Source: Bacillota bacterium (GTDB taxonomy: Bacteria > Bacillota > Bacilli > Paenibacillales > Paenibacillaceae). Taken from it: DNA of 14,012 bases. Where the stretch lies: the NCBI GenBank assembly GCA_023418755.1, contig JAEZZE010000196.1, positions 1 through 14,012 on the forward strand, read 5' to 3'. The position numbers and the translations under genes were made by a program. Under the pieces are notes generated by a model, which was not told where the DNA came from, did no database searches, and saw only the letters and a list, made by a program, of their open reading frames with translations. This document shows positions 1 through 7,439 of this stretch, piece by piece; position 1 is the first letter of the stretch; each line of letters opens with the position of its first letter.

Positions 1-1265
1 CCGCGGCTCATCAGGTAGAAGAGCTGGTCCTCGGACACCTTGGAGACGGTCGCTTCGTGCTCGAGCGTGATGTTGTCGTTCATGATTTCGTTGTACGGAA
101 TCGTGTCGCTCGTCGACTGGTTGTCGAGAATGAGCGTGTCGCACTTGATGTTCGCCTTCGCGCCTTCGGCATTGCGTCCGAAGGAAGCGAGACCGCGGTA
201 CGTCACTTTGCCGCCGTGCTTGGAGATCGACTTGGAGACGATCGTCGAGCTCGTGTCGGGAGCAAGGTGGATCATTTTCGCGCCGGCGTCCTGGTGCTGG
301 CCTTTGCCGGCTACCGCGATCGAGAGCACCATGCCCTTCGCCCCGCGGCCCTTCAGGATAACCGCCGGATATTTCATCGTCAGCTTGGAGCCGATGTTGC
401 CGTCGACCCATTCCATCGTCGCGTTCTCTTCGGCAACCGCGCGCTTGGTAACGAGGTTGTAGATGTTCGGCGCCCAGTTCTGGATCGTCGTATAGCGAAC
501 GCGAGCATCCTTCTTGGCGATGATCTCGACGACCGCGCTGTGCAGCGAGTTCGTGCTGTAGACCGGAGCCGTGCAGCCTTCGACGTAGTGGACGGAGCTG
601 CCCTCGTCGGCGATAATTAGCGTTCTCTCGAATTGGCCCATGTTCTCGGAGTTGATCCGGAAGTACGCTTGCAGCGGAACGGTGCACTGTACGCCTTTAG
701 GGACGTAGATGAAGCTTCCGCCGGACCATACCGCGCTGTTCAGCGCCGCGAACTTGTTGTCCGCCGGCGGAACGACCGTGCCGAAATACTCCTTGAAAAT
801 TTCCGGGTGCTCGCGCAGGGCGGAGTCGGTGTCCATGAAAATGACGCCTTGCTTCTCCAGATCCTCCTGCATGCTGTGGTAGACGACCTCAGACTCGTAC
901 TGAGCCGAAACGCCGGCCAGGAACTTCTGCTCCGCTTCCGGAATGCCCAGCTTGTCGAACGTCGCCTTGATCTCCTCGGGTACTTCCTCCCACGTCTTGC
1001 CTTGCTTCTCGGACGGCTTAACGTAGTACTGGATGTCTTCGAAATCCAGATCGTTCATGTCGCCGCCCCATTGCGGAATGGCCATTTTGCGGAATTGCTC
1101 CAGCGACTTCAGGCGGAACTTCAGCATCCAGTCCGGTTCGCCCTTCATCTCCGAAATCGTGCGGACGATCTCTTCGGTCAGCCCTTTGCCGGATTGGAAT
1201 ATCGCTTTATGCTCGTCGCGGAACCCGTATTTATATTCATCCAATTCGGGCATTTGCTTCGCCAT
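1..1265 (-). CDS. sufB: SufB, Fe-S cluster assembly scaffold subunit (3' end outside window)
   Basis: SufB is the scaffold subunit of the cytosolic SufBCD complex, on which Fe-S clusters are built before transfer to apoproteins. The minus-strand frame opens at ATG 1265 and stays open to the window edge, giving 421 complete codons of a family usually near 465 residues, so roughly 45 C-terminal residues are missing. Recognisable SufB blocks include the N-terminal YKYGF segment, SGGSFIYVPKGV (about residues 181-192), TIQNWAPN and SFGRNAEGAKANIKCDTL near 361-378. Cys375 in that last block is in the position expected for the conserved cluster-assembly cysteine. The visible end, FYLMSRG, matches the family's C-terminal region. 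A GAGGAGG ribosome site lies about 10 bases before the ATG. It follows sufU by 19 bases as the last visible gene of the suf operon. The identification is very secure. Confidence 0.97.
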   Translation of the reverse strand, partial: MAKQMPELDEYKYGFRDEHKAIFQSGKGLTEEIVRTISEMKGEPDWMLKFRLKSLEQFRKMAIPQWGGDMNDLDFEDIQYYVKPSEKQGKTWEEVPEEIKATFDKLGIPEAEQKFLAGVSAQYESEVVYHSMQEDLEKQGVIFMDTDSALREHPEIFKEYFGTVVPPADNKFAALNSAVWSGGSFIYVPKGVQCTVPLQAYFRINSENMGQFERTLIIADEGSSVHYVEGCTAPVYSTNSLHSAVVEIIAKKDARVRYTTIQNWAPNIYNLVTKRAVAEENATMEWVDGNIGSKLTMKYPAVILKGRGAKGMVLSIAVAGKGQHQDAGAKMIHLAPDTSSTIVSKSISKHGGKVTYRGLASFGRNAEGAKANIKCDTLILDNQSTSDTIPYNEIMNDNITLEHEATVSKVSEDQLFYLMSR

Positions 1266-1284
1266 TGCCGATCAGCCTCCTCGT

Positions 1285-1734
1285 TTATTGTTCGATGCCT
1301 TCGTGTTTGCCGCTGCCATGCTCAACGCCTTTGCGCAAGGCGTTCCAGGCCAGCGTCGCGCACTTGATTCTCGCCGGGAATTTGTTAACGCCCGACAGCG
1401 CCTCGACGTCTTCGTAATCTTCGAACTGAACGTCCTCGCCCTTCATCAGCGCGGAAAACTTATCCGCGAGAGCCAGCGCCTCTACGCTCGTCTTGCCCAT
1501 GACCGCTTCCGTCATCATCGAGGCCGACGACATGCTGATCGAGCAGCCTTCGCCCGTAAACTTCACGTTGCGGACGATGCCGTCTTCGAGCTGAAGCTGC
1601 AGGGAAATCCGGTCGCCGCAGGTCGGATTGTTCAGGTTGACGGTAACGGAACCGTCCTCCAGCTCTCCCCGGTTGCGCGGCGTTTTATAGTGATCCATGA
1701 TGACGCGGCGGTACAAATCATCCAATTGACTCAT
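1285..1734 (-). CDS. sufU: SufU, zinc-dependent sulfurtransferase partner of SufS
   Basis: SufU accepts persulfide sulfur from SufS and passes it to the SufBCD scaffold. In Gram-positive bacteria it is a zinc protein, not a true IscU-type scaffold. The 149-residue product has the family's usual length and begins with the typical DDLYRRVIMDHYKTPRNRG segment. The expected zinc ligands are present: Cys39 and Asp41 in the NPTCGD motif, Cys64 in GEGCSIS and Cys125 in RIKCATLAW. The insertion between the second and third Cys (about residues 90-118, acidic) is characteristic of SufU rather than IscU. Its ATG lies inside the last codons of sufS, with a 17-base overlap, preceded by AAAGGAG about 10 bases upstream, so translation is probably coupled to sufS. 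The sequence gives no sign of degradation. Confidence 0.97.
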   Translation of the reverse strand: MSQLDDLYRRVIMDHYKTPRNRGELEDGSVTVNLNNPTCGDRISLQLQLEDGIVRNVKFTGEGCSISMSSASMMTEAVMGKTSVEALALADKFSALMKGEDVQFEDYEDVEALSGVNKFPARIKCATLAWNALRKGVEHGSGKHEGIEQ

Positions 1735-2950
1735 AACCGAAAAACTCCTTTGTCTTCACCAAAGACTCTGCCAGCCGGTCGATATCTTGTTCGGTATTGT
1801 ACAGATAGAAGCTGGCTCGGGCCGTCGCGCTGACTTTCAGCCATCTCATCAGCGGCTGGCAGCAATGATGTCCCGCACGGACGGCGATGCCCTCGGTGTC
1901 CAGCACCGTCGCGACGTCGTGCGGGTGCACGTCTCCCAGGTTGAAGGTGACGAGCCCTGCCCGCTGTTCGGCCGACGGGCCGTAGATCTTCACTCCGTCG
2001 ATCGACGACAACCGGTCCATCGCGTAACGAACAAGCTTATGCTCGTGCGCCTCGATATTGTCCATGCCGATCTGCTCCAGGAAGTCGATCGCCGCGCCGA
2101 GCCCGACGGCTCCGGCGATCATCGGCGTGCCGCCTTCGAACTTCCAAGGCAGCTCCTTCCAGGTCGAATCGTGCAGCTCGACGAAATCGATCATCTCGCC
2201 GCCGAATTCGATCGGCTCCATCCGTTCAAGCAACTGTGCCTTTCCATACAATGCCCCGATGCCGGTCGGCGCACACATCTTATGACCGGAGAAGGCGTAG
2301 AAATCCACATCCAGCGCCTGCACGTCGACCTTCATGTGCGGCGTGCTCTGCGCCCCGTCGACGACGATGACCGCGCCCTTGCGGTGCGCGATCTTCGCGA
2401 TCTCCGCGATCGGGTTGACCGTGCCGAGCACGTTGGAGACGTAAGTGATCGCGACGATTTTCGTCCGTTCCGTCACCGTCGATTCCACGTCCTCCAACGC
2501 GACCGTGCCGTTCGGCTGCAGCGGAACGTATTTCAACGTCGCGCCCGTCGCCTTGGCGGCCTGCTGCCAAGGAATCAGGTTGCTGTGATGTTCCATCGGC
2601 GTAATGACGATCTCGTCGCCTTCGCGCAGCGTCTGACGGGCATAGCCGGAAGCGACGAGGTTCAGCGCGGTCGTCGTGCCGCGGGTAAAGATGATTTGCC
2701 GCGAAGCCGGAGCATTCAGGAACCGCGCGACCTTCTCCCGGGCTCCCTCGTAAGCGTCCGTCGCTCGCGATCCGAGCGTGTGCACGCCGCGGTGCACGTT
2801 GGCGTTATCCCATTCATAATATCGTTTGACCGCTTCGATGACCGAGCGGGGCTTCTGCGTTGTCGCCCCGTTGTCCAGGTATACGAGCGGATGTCCGTTA
2901 ATATCCTGATGAAGAATCGGAAATTCCGACTTCAATGCGATCGGGTCCAT
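1718..2950 (-). CDS. sufS: SufS, group II cysteine desulfurase
   Basis: This is a PLP-dependent cysteine desulfurase that converts L-cysteine to L-alanine and an enzyme-bound persulfide, the sulfur source for Fe-S clusters. The 410-residue product matches the usual SufS length. Visible motifs are LDNGATTQKP (26-35), the PLP-stacking His121 in MEHHSN, Asp198 in VVDGAQS, the Schiff-base lysine Lys224 in FSGHK, and the active-site cysteine Cys363 in RAGHHCCQP. An extra Cys364 replaces the more usual alanine. The RAGHHC context is typical of the SufS/CsdA group rather than IscS/NifS. It starts 2 bases after sufD ends and overlaps sufU by 17 bases. No strong Shine-Dalgarno lies before the ATG (only AAAGCTGGG), so translation is probably coupled to sufD. 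Confidence 0.97.
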   Translation of the reverse strand: MDPIALKSEFPILHQDINGHPLVYLDNGATTQKPRSVIEAVKRYYEWDNANVHRGVHTLGSRATDAYEGAREKVARFLNAPASRQIIFTRGTTTALNLVASGYARQTLREGDEIVITPMEHHSNLIPWQQAAKATGATLKYVPLQPNGTVALEDVESTVTERTKIVAITYVSNVLGTVNPIAEIAKIAHRKGAVIVVDGAQSTPHMKVDVQALDVDFYAFSGHKMCAPTGIGALYGKAQLLERMEPIEFGGEMIDFVELHDSTWKELPWKFEGGTPMIAGAVGLGAAIDFLEQIGMDNIEAHEHKLVRYAMDRLSSIDGVKIYGPSAEQRAGLVTFNLGDVHPHDVATVLDTEGIAVRAGHHCCQPLMRWLKVSATARASFYLYNTEQDIDRLAESLVKTKEFFGYESIG

Positions 2951-2952
2951 GC

Positions 2953-4257
2953 TTAGCCCAGCTTTCTTTCAAGGATGCGGTGCAGTTGCTCGCGCAGCCC
3001 TTCCAGCGGAATCTCGGATACGACCGGATCGAGGAAGCCGTGAATGATCAGCCTCTCCGCTTCGCTGCGGGTAATTCCGCGGGACATCAGGTAATAGATC
3101 TGCTCGGCGTTCACTTGGCCTACGCTCGCCGCGTGTCCGGCTTTAACGTCGTCCTCGTCGATGAGCAGGATCGGGTTGGCGTCGCCGCGTGCTTTCGGAC
3201 TCAGCATGAGCACTCTTTCCGTCTGCTGGCCGTTCGCCTTCGTGGCGCCGTGCTCGATCTTCGTGATTCCGTTGATGATCGCGGTAGCTTCTTCCTTCAT
3301 GACGGCGCGAGTGATCATGTCGCTCTCGCTGGAACGTCCGAAGTGAACGGCTTGCGTCGTCAGGCTCATGCGCTGGCTGCCCTTGCCGACTGAGATAATC
3401 TTGGAATCGGACGTCGATCCGTTGCCCTTAAGCACCGATTTCGTATCGGTGACGGCATTGCCGTCATGCAAGTCGCCGACGATCCACTCAATACGGGAGT
3501 CGTTGTCCAGCACCGCGCGCCGATAGGCGATATCGACCGCGCTCCCGTCCATATGGTGAACGGCCGCGTATTGCACGAACGCGCCGGCTTTCGCGAACAC
3601 CTCCACCGCGCTGTTGTGCAGCAGCACGGCCGTCGTCTCCCCGAGGGAGGAAGCGACTTGCTCCACGAACGTTACGCGGCTGTTCGTATCCGCGATGACG
3701 AGAACGTGGGGCATGAACGTAGCCGTCGCGTCATCCGCGAACAGAAGCGCTTGGATCGGCTCTTCGATCGCCACGTCGCGCGGTACGTACAGGAACGCCC
3801 CTCCGTTCCAGAGCGCCGCGTGCACGGCGGAAAGCTTATGCTCCTCTTTCGCGTACGCCGTCATGAAATGCCGGCGGAACAGCTCTTCGTGATTGCGGGC
3901 GGCATCTTCCAGGCTCGTCAGGATGACGCCTTTCGCTTTCAGTTCATCGGAAAGCTCCGTATAGATCACGGAGGAGTTATGTTGAACGATCAGCCCGCCG
4001 CTCTTATTTTCGGGAAGCAGCGCGGCGATCGGCGCGGGAAGATCCGAGGCGGAGGCCGCCGCTTGCCCGGGACGGTTCGTTCCGTAATGATCCAGAGTCC
4101 ATCGCGTCAAGGGAAGCTTCTCCGGCTTCGGCAAATCCAACTCGGTCGCGAGCTGGCCGGCTTCTTCGCGCAAGGCGACGAGCCAAGCGGGCTCGTTCTT
4201 GCTGCGCGCGATCGCGGCCGCCGCTTCCCGGCCGAAGGAAGTAATCGGTGTACTCAT
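2953..4257 (-). CDS. sufD: SufD, Fe-S cluster scaffold complex subunit
   Basis: SufD pairs with SufB and two SufC ATPases in the SufBCD scaffold and is linked to iron entry into the assembling cluster. The 434-residue product has the family's normal length. The N-terminal third is variable. Typical SufBD blocks follow: NGGAFLYVPRDV (151-162), VHFGRSSESDMITRAV (304-319), and the C-terminal YLMSRGITRSEAERLIIHGFLDP. His375 in KAGHAASVG corresponds to the histidine implicated in iron binding in SufD. It lacks the SufB cysteine block, which together with its place between sufC and sufS separates it from SufB. The ATG at 4257 is preceded by GGGAGG about 10 bases upstream, and the gene begins 16 bases after sufC. 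Confidence 0.96.
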   Translation of the reverse strand: MSTPITSFGREAAAAIARSKNEPAWLVALREEAGQLATELDLPKPEKLPLTRWTLDHYGTNRPGQAAASASDLPAPIAALLPENKSGGLIVQHNSSVIYTELSDELKAKGVILTSLEDAARNHEELFRRHFMTAYAKEEHKLSAVHAALWNGGAFLYVPRDVAIEEPIQALLFADDATATFMPHVLVIADTNSRVTFVEQVASSLGETTAVLLHNSAVEVFAKAGAFVQYAAVHHMDGSAVDIAYRRAVLDNDSRIEWIVGDLHDGNAVTDTKSVLKGNGSTSDSKIISVGKGSQRMSLTTQAVHFGRSSESDMITRAVMKEEATAIINGITKIEHGATKANGQQTERVLMLSPKARGDANPILLIDEDDVKAGHAASVGQVNAEQIYYLMSRGITRSEAERLIIHGFLDPVVSEIPLEGLREQLHRILERKLG

Positions 4258-4273
4258 CGATGCTCAGCCTCCC

Positions 4274-5053
4274 TTAGGCCTGGCCGACGGTCTCGTCGAC
4301 GATGCCCAATTCTTCTTTTACCCAATCGTAACCTTCCGCCTCCAGACGCTGAGCCAGCTCGGGTCCCCCGGACTTGACGATGCGGCCCTGCATCATGACG
4401 TGCACGAAATCGGGTTTGATATAGTTCAACAAACGCTGGTAGTGGGTAATGATCAGAAAGCTGCGGTCTTCGGAACGCATCGCGTTCACGCCTTCGGCAA
4501 CGATGCGGAGCGCGTCGATGTCAAGGCCGGAGTCGATCTCATCAAGAATGACCAGCTTCGGGTCGAGCAGCATCATCTGCAAAATCTCGTTGCGCTTCTT
4601 CTCGCCGCCGGAGAAACCTTCGTTCAGGTAACGGTGCATGAACTCCGGATTCATCTCCAATTCTTTCATTTTGCCTTCCATCTGGCGGACGAACTTGATC
4701 AGCGAAATCTCGTTGCCTTCCTCCCGGCGGGCGTTGATCGCGCTGCGCAGGAAGTCGGCGTTCGTGACGCCCGTAATCTCGCTCGGATACTGCATCGCGA
4801 GGAACATGCCCGCGCGAGCGCGCTCGTCCACGCCCATCTCCAGCACGTCTTCGCCGTTCAGCGAGACGGCCCCTTCGGTTACTTCGTATTTCGGATGGCC
4901 CATCAGCGCGGATGCAAGCGTACTTTTACCCGTGCCGTTCGGTCCCATGATCGCGTGCACTTCGCCGCCGTTGATCTTCAGATCGATTCCTTTCAAAATC
5001 TCTTTGCCCTCTATGGACGACTTCAGACCTTGAATTTCGAATTGAATAGACAT
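4274..5053 (-). CDS. sufC: SufC, ABC-type ATPase of the SufBCD complex
   Basis: SufC is the cytosolic ATPase that drives conformational change of the SufBCD scaffold. It is an ABC ATPase but not part of a transporter. The 259-residue product carries Walker A GPNGTGKST (37-45), a Q-loop at Gln88 in LAMQYP, the ABC signature FSGGEKKR (147-154), Walker B LVILDEIDSGLD (167-178) and the switch His204. The phrase FSGGEKKRNEILQ followed by DEIDSGLDIDAL is diagnostic of SufC. The ATG at 5053 has a GGAGG site with 7-base spacing. It is the first gene of the operon, matching the Bacillus order C-D-S-U-B, with its promoter immediately upstream. Confidence 0.97.
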   Translation of the reverse strand: MSIQFEIQGLKSSIEGKEILKGIDLKINGGEVHAIMGPNGTGKSTLASALMGHPKYEVTEGAVSLNGEDVLEMGVDERARAGMFLAMQYPSEITGVTNADFLRSAINARREEGNEISLIKFVRQMEGKMKELEMNPEFMHRYLNEGFSGGEKKRNEILQMMLLDPKLVILDEIDSGLDIDALRIVAEGVNAMRSEDRSFLIITHYQRLLNYIKPDFVHVMMQGRIVKSGGPELAQRLEAEGYDWVKEELGIVDETVGQA

Positions 5054-5113
5054 TCCCTAACCTCCAAGTTCGATGAGGACTTATCCGTTTGGAATAAATC
5101 CTTCTTTATAATT

Positions 5114-5142
5114 ATTTTAATTTCATTCTCAGTGATTCTCAA
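5114..5142 (-). promoter_or_regulatory. Predicted sigma-A promoter of the suf operon
   Basis: Read on the minus strand, TTGAGA (5137-5142) and TAAAAT (5114-5119) are separated by exactly 17 bases, a near-consensus vegetative promoter in an AT-rich patch. Transcription would start near 5107 and leave a leader of about 53 bases before sufC. It lies just after the terminator of the upstream DUF1802 gene, so suf is an independent unit. The start site is inferred. Confidence 0.75.
5125..5141 (-). promoter_or_regulatory. Direct repeat TGAGAAT x2 over the suf promoter, candidate repressor site
   Basis: Two exact copies of TGAGAAT (minus strand, 5135-5141 and 5125-5131) lie 10 bases apart, on the same face of the helix. 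They overlap the -35 hexamer and the spacer. The position suits a repressor. The repeats share half-site letters with Fur boxes (TGATAAT-type), and iron control of suf is known in several bacteria, but the second half of a classical inverted Fur box is poor. Chance resemblance in AT-rich DNA is possible. Confidence 0.4.
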
Positions 5143-5166
5143 TAACAATTTTATGAAAGATACGTC

Positions 5167-5215
5167 AAAAAAGCAAACCGTTCTTCTTTCCGCTCGGGAA
5201 GAAGAGACGGTTTGC
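5167..5215 (-). terminator. Rho-independent terminator of the DUF1802 gene
   Basis: A long hairpin pairs GCAAACCGT (5173-5181) with ACGGTTTGC (5207-5215) and continues through the arms TCTTCTTTCC / GGGAAGAAGA, with one bulged base and a short loop. On the minus strand it is followed by TTTTTT (5167-5172). It begins 8 bases after the stop codon of the 5224-5790 gene and separates that gene from the suf promoter. Confidence 0.9.
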
Positions 5216-5223
5216 CCGGTCTA

Positions 5224-5790
5224 TCAACGTTGTATGCGATTTCTTATTTCCTCCGATCGCCGTCGGAATTGCTCGTCGTCCAGCACGGGCGTAATGGACG
5301 ATTCGCGCAGATCATGCAATTCGATCCAAGATTTGCAGCCGGCGTAGCTGTCCCGAATCGGTATCGCTTGCGGATCGTCCAGCCGATATACGCGAAGAAC
5401 GAGGACGTGCAGCGGCTTCGTTTTTTTCCAGCGCAGTCTCTCTTCCGCATAATCCTCCGTCCAAACGTGAAGGCCTTCCAGCCGCTTGAGCGTCTCCGCG
5501 TCCGTCACCTCGTGCTCCTCCGCGACTTCGGCGAACGACGCAACGCGAACGTATCCGGGAGTCTTCGCCGCTTCCGCTTGCGTCTGTTCCACGCCCGCGG
5601 CGGCTTCCGGAACGACCAGATTCGGCCGCTGGTGCTCGAACGACGGGAACAGGTAGAACTTCGGGCTTTCCAGCCTGAATTCCTTCGTTTCCTCGGCGAT
5701 GCCGCCCTTGCGCAGCACGATCGTCTGCCTGCCTTCCTCCAGCGCCTTGACGGCGACGGCCCATTCTCTAAGCGCAATCCTAGTTTCCAT
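5224..5790 (-). CDS. DUF1802 family protein
   Basis: The 188-residue soluble protein has the hallmark opening of DUF1802 proteins: an ALREWAVAVKALEEGRQ stretch followed by IVLRKGGI and then an F-x-LE-x-P-KFYLFPSFEHQ segment (about 37-54). The function of this family is not established, and I do not propose one. No signal peptide or membrane segment is visible. The middle part (about 55-85) is alanine- and glutamate-rich and may be a linker. The C-terminal part contains LHVLVLRVYRLDDPQAIPI and a PVLDDEQF segment. The ATG at 5790 follows a GAGGAGAGG site by about 10 bases. The gene has its own predicted promoter and a strong terminator, so it appears to be monocistronic between suf and the transporter gene. 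Confidence 0.85.
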   Translation of the reverse strand: METRIALREWAVAVKALEEGRQTIVLRKGGIAEETKEFRLESPKFYLFPSFEHQRPNLVVPEAAAGVEQTQAEAAKTPGYVRVASFAEVAEEHEVTDAETLKRLEGLHVWTEDYAEERLRWKKTKPLHVLVLRVYRLDDPQAIPIRDSYAGCKSWIELHDLRESSITPVLDDEQFRRRSEEIRNRIQR

Positions 5791-5829
5791 GCGTTGCTTT
5801 CCTCTCCTCTGTGCCCTAACGATTGCTTA

Positions 5830-5838
5830 ATTATAGCA
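5830..5838 (-). promoter_or_regulatory. Extended -10 promoter of the DUF1802 gene
   Basis: On the minus strand TGC-TATAAT forms an extended -10 element (TATAAT at 5830-5835, TG at 5837-5838), about 40 bases upstream of the ATG at 5790. No good -35 hexamer is present at the right distance, which is compatible with extended -10 promoters. The upstream side is occupied by the hairpin that probably ends the transporter transcript. Confidence 0.6.
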
Positions 5839-5841
5839 CAG

Positions 5842-5888
5842 TAAAGCAGCCGGTCCGCTCCGTCGAGGCGAAAAGGCGGATCGGCTGC
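5842..5888 (-). terminator. Probable terminator of the transporter gene
   Basis: An inverted repeat pairs 5846-5858 with 5876-5888 (GCAGCCGGTCCGC against GCGGATCGGCTGC, one mismatch) around a 17-base loop, starting 16 bases after the transporter stop codon. On the minus strand only a short TTTA follows, so termination may be partial and some read-through into the DUF1802 gene is possible. Confidence 0.5.
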
Positions 5889-5904
5889 CGTTTACCCGGC
5901 TGGA

Positions 5905-7299
5905 TTATACGAGGAAAACCGCGACGGCCGTCGTGACGGCCAGCCCGATCAGAACCGGCTTCAGGTTGCGCCGGGCCAGCTCGAACGGGCTGACGCCGCA
6001 GATCGCCGCGGCGGGAATGAGCGCCCAGGGGATCAACGTTCCGCCGCCAACCCAGATCGCCGCCACCTGGCCGAGGGCGGTCAGCGTCGCCGCTCCGCTT
6101 TCGAGCGCCACGGAGAACATATGCGCGACCGAACCGACGAGGGAGATGCCCGAGAAACCCGAGCCGTCCAAACCGGTAATCGCCCCCGTCGCCGTCAGCG
6201 TCGCCGATGCGACCGCCCCGTTCATCGGCACCGAATTGGCGAGCGCGACGCCGAGATCGTTCACGATGCCGTGCGAGCCGGGCAGCGCTCCGTCGCCGAA
6301 CAGCTCCCGGAACGCCGAATCTCCGAGGTAGAAAAACGCCGCGATCGGAATGACCGGTCCGAACACCCGGAAACCGAACTGAAAACCTTCGATCAAATAA
6401 GCGGTCGTCTCTTCCAGCCCTTTGTTCCGGTGCGCCAGCATCGTCGCGACGATGAGGATGACGACCGCCGTGCCGCCGATCAGCGCCGTGGCGTCCCCTC
6501 CCTGCAAGTCGAAGGCGAACATCGCGACGACGTCGATCGCGAACAGGATCGGGATAGCGGCGGCCAGCGTCCGCTTTGCCGAGGCGGGCAGGCGCACCTC
6601 CGCTTTCGTTCCCGCCTCCTCCCGGCCGGCGGCGACCAAGCCGTCGTTCCACTTCCCGTTTCTCATGTCCCTGCGCATCATCCAGAACGCGACGACGGTC
6701 GTCACGAGCCCCATCACGATGACGAGCGGGACGCTGGCCGCCATCACCTCGGACACCGGCAGACCGGCCGCGTCCGCCGTCAGCTTCGGCGCTCCTTGAA
6801 TGATGTAATCTCCGGACAGCGCGATGCCGTGCCCGAACAAGTTCATCGCGACGGCCGCCCCTAGCGCGGGAAGCCCGACGCGCAGCGCCACCGGCAGCAG
6901 CACGGCCCCGATCAGGGCCACGCCGGGAGACGGCCAGAAAAACAGCGAGGTCAACAGCATGATGACGCCGATGCCCCAGAACGCCAGCGCCGGCGTCCGC
7001 AGAAAGCCCGTAAGCGGTTTAATCATCGTCTCGTTGATGCCCGTAACGATGAGCACCCGGCTCATGGCGACAATGATCGAGATGATGAAGATCGTGCCCA
7101 GCAGCTCTTTGGTAGCGTAAATAAAGCTGTTGAAGATGCCCGACACCGAGCCCCCCAAGCTTTCGGTCACGATCAGGCCAAGCGTGAAAATGCCCGCGAC
7201 GCAGATCAGCGTCGTGTCCCTCCGCTTCACGAGCAAAGCGAGAATAAATGCGATAAACGCCACGTACACCCAGTGAATCGCCGATAATCGAATGTCCAC
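5905..7299 (-). CDS. Polytopic membrane transporter of unknown substrate, IT-superfamily-like
   Basis: From GTG 7299 the product is 464 residues with about 10-12 hydrophobic segments, so it is an inner-membrane carrier. The first half has the re-entrant-like block FFWPSPGVALIGAVLLPVALR (about 120-140) and the polar GHGIALSGDYIIQGAPK (156-172). The second half has a matching region ending in AIWVGGGTLIPWALIP. This two-half layout is typical of the ion-transporter superfamily that carries organic anions. Conserved-looking motifs suggest an uncharacterised Bacillota family, possibly like YhfA of Bacillus subtilis, from memory and unverified. The open frame extends to a TTG at 7368 with an ATG at 7335, but neither has a ribosome site. 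The GTG at 7299 has GGAG 9 bases upstream. It is flanked by hairpins and appears monocistronic. The substrate cannot be read from the sequence. Confidence 0.75.
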   Translation of the reverse strand: MDIRLSAIHWVYVAFIAFILALLVKRRDTTLICVAGIFTLGLIVTESLGGSVSGIFNSFIYATKELLGTIFIISIIVAMSRVLIVTGINETMIKPLTGFLRTPALAFWGIGVIMLLTSLFFWPSPGVALIGAVLLPVALRVGLPALGAAVAMNLFGHGIALSGDYIIQGAPKLTADAAGLPVSEVMAASVPLVIVMGLVTTVVAFWMMRRDMRNGKWNDGLVAAGREEAGTKAEVRLPASAKRTLAAAIPILFAIDVVAMFAFDLQGGDATALIGGTAVVILIVATMLAHRNKGLEETTAYLIEGFQFGFRVFGPVIPIAAFFYLGDSAFRELFGDGALPGSHGIVNDLGVALANSVPMNGAVASATLTATGAITGLDGSGFSGISLVGSVAHMFSVALESGAATLTALGQVAAIWVGGGTLIPWALIPAAAICGVSPFELARRNLKPVLIGLAVTTAVAVFLV

Positions 7300-7333
7300 C
7301 GCGCCACTCTCCAGTCCTTCGTGTGAGTGCTTC

Positions 7334-7339
7334 ATTGTA
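7334..7339 (-). promoter_or_regulatory. Possible -10 element of the transporter gene
   Basis: TACAAT on the minus strand lies about 35 bases before the GTG start at 7299. No convincing -35 accompanies it. If real, it overlaps the alternative ATG at 7335 and would exclude that start. Evidence is weak. Confidence 0.3.
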
Positions 7340-7369
7340 TGTGGCCGGATGGATGGGCGTTCGCGCAAT

Positions 7370-7412
7370 CGGAAATAACCCCGAAGTCGGATTTCGGCAT
7401 CCGGCCTCGGGG
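7370..7412 (-). terminator. Terminator of the maltodextrin operon
   Basis: A 14-bp stem (7379-7392 with 7399-7412, two wobble-type positions) closes a 6-base loop, TTCGGC on the plus strand and GCCGAA in the transcript. On the minus strand it is followed by TTATTT. It lies about 28 bases after the amylase stop codon and ends the four-gene operon before the transporter gene. Upstream of it, a short CCCCG/CGGGG stem (7434-7450) encloses the amylase stop codon. Confidence 0.8.
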
Positions 7413-7439
7413 TATTCCTTCTATTTTAAATAGCCCCGT

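Noticed and set aside
1787..2956. Plus-strand open frame of 389 codons opposite sufS
   Set aside because: It has no recognisable motif and a biased composition. It mirrors the codon pattern of the well-conserved sufS gene.
5125..5145. A confident Fur box at the suf promoter
   Set aside because: Only one half-site fits well; the arrangement is a direct rather than inverted repeat. It is listed only as a candidate operator.
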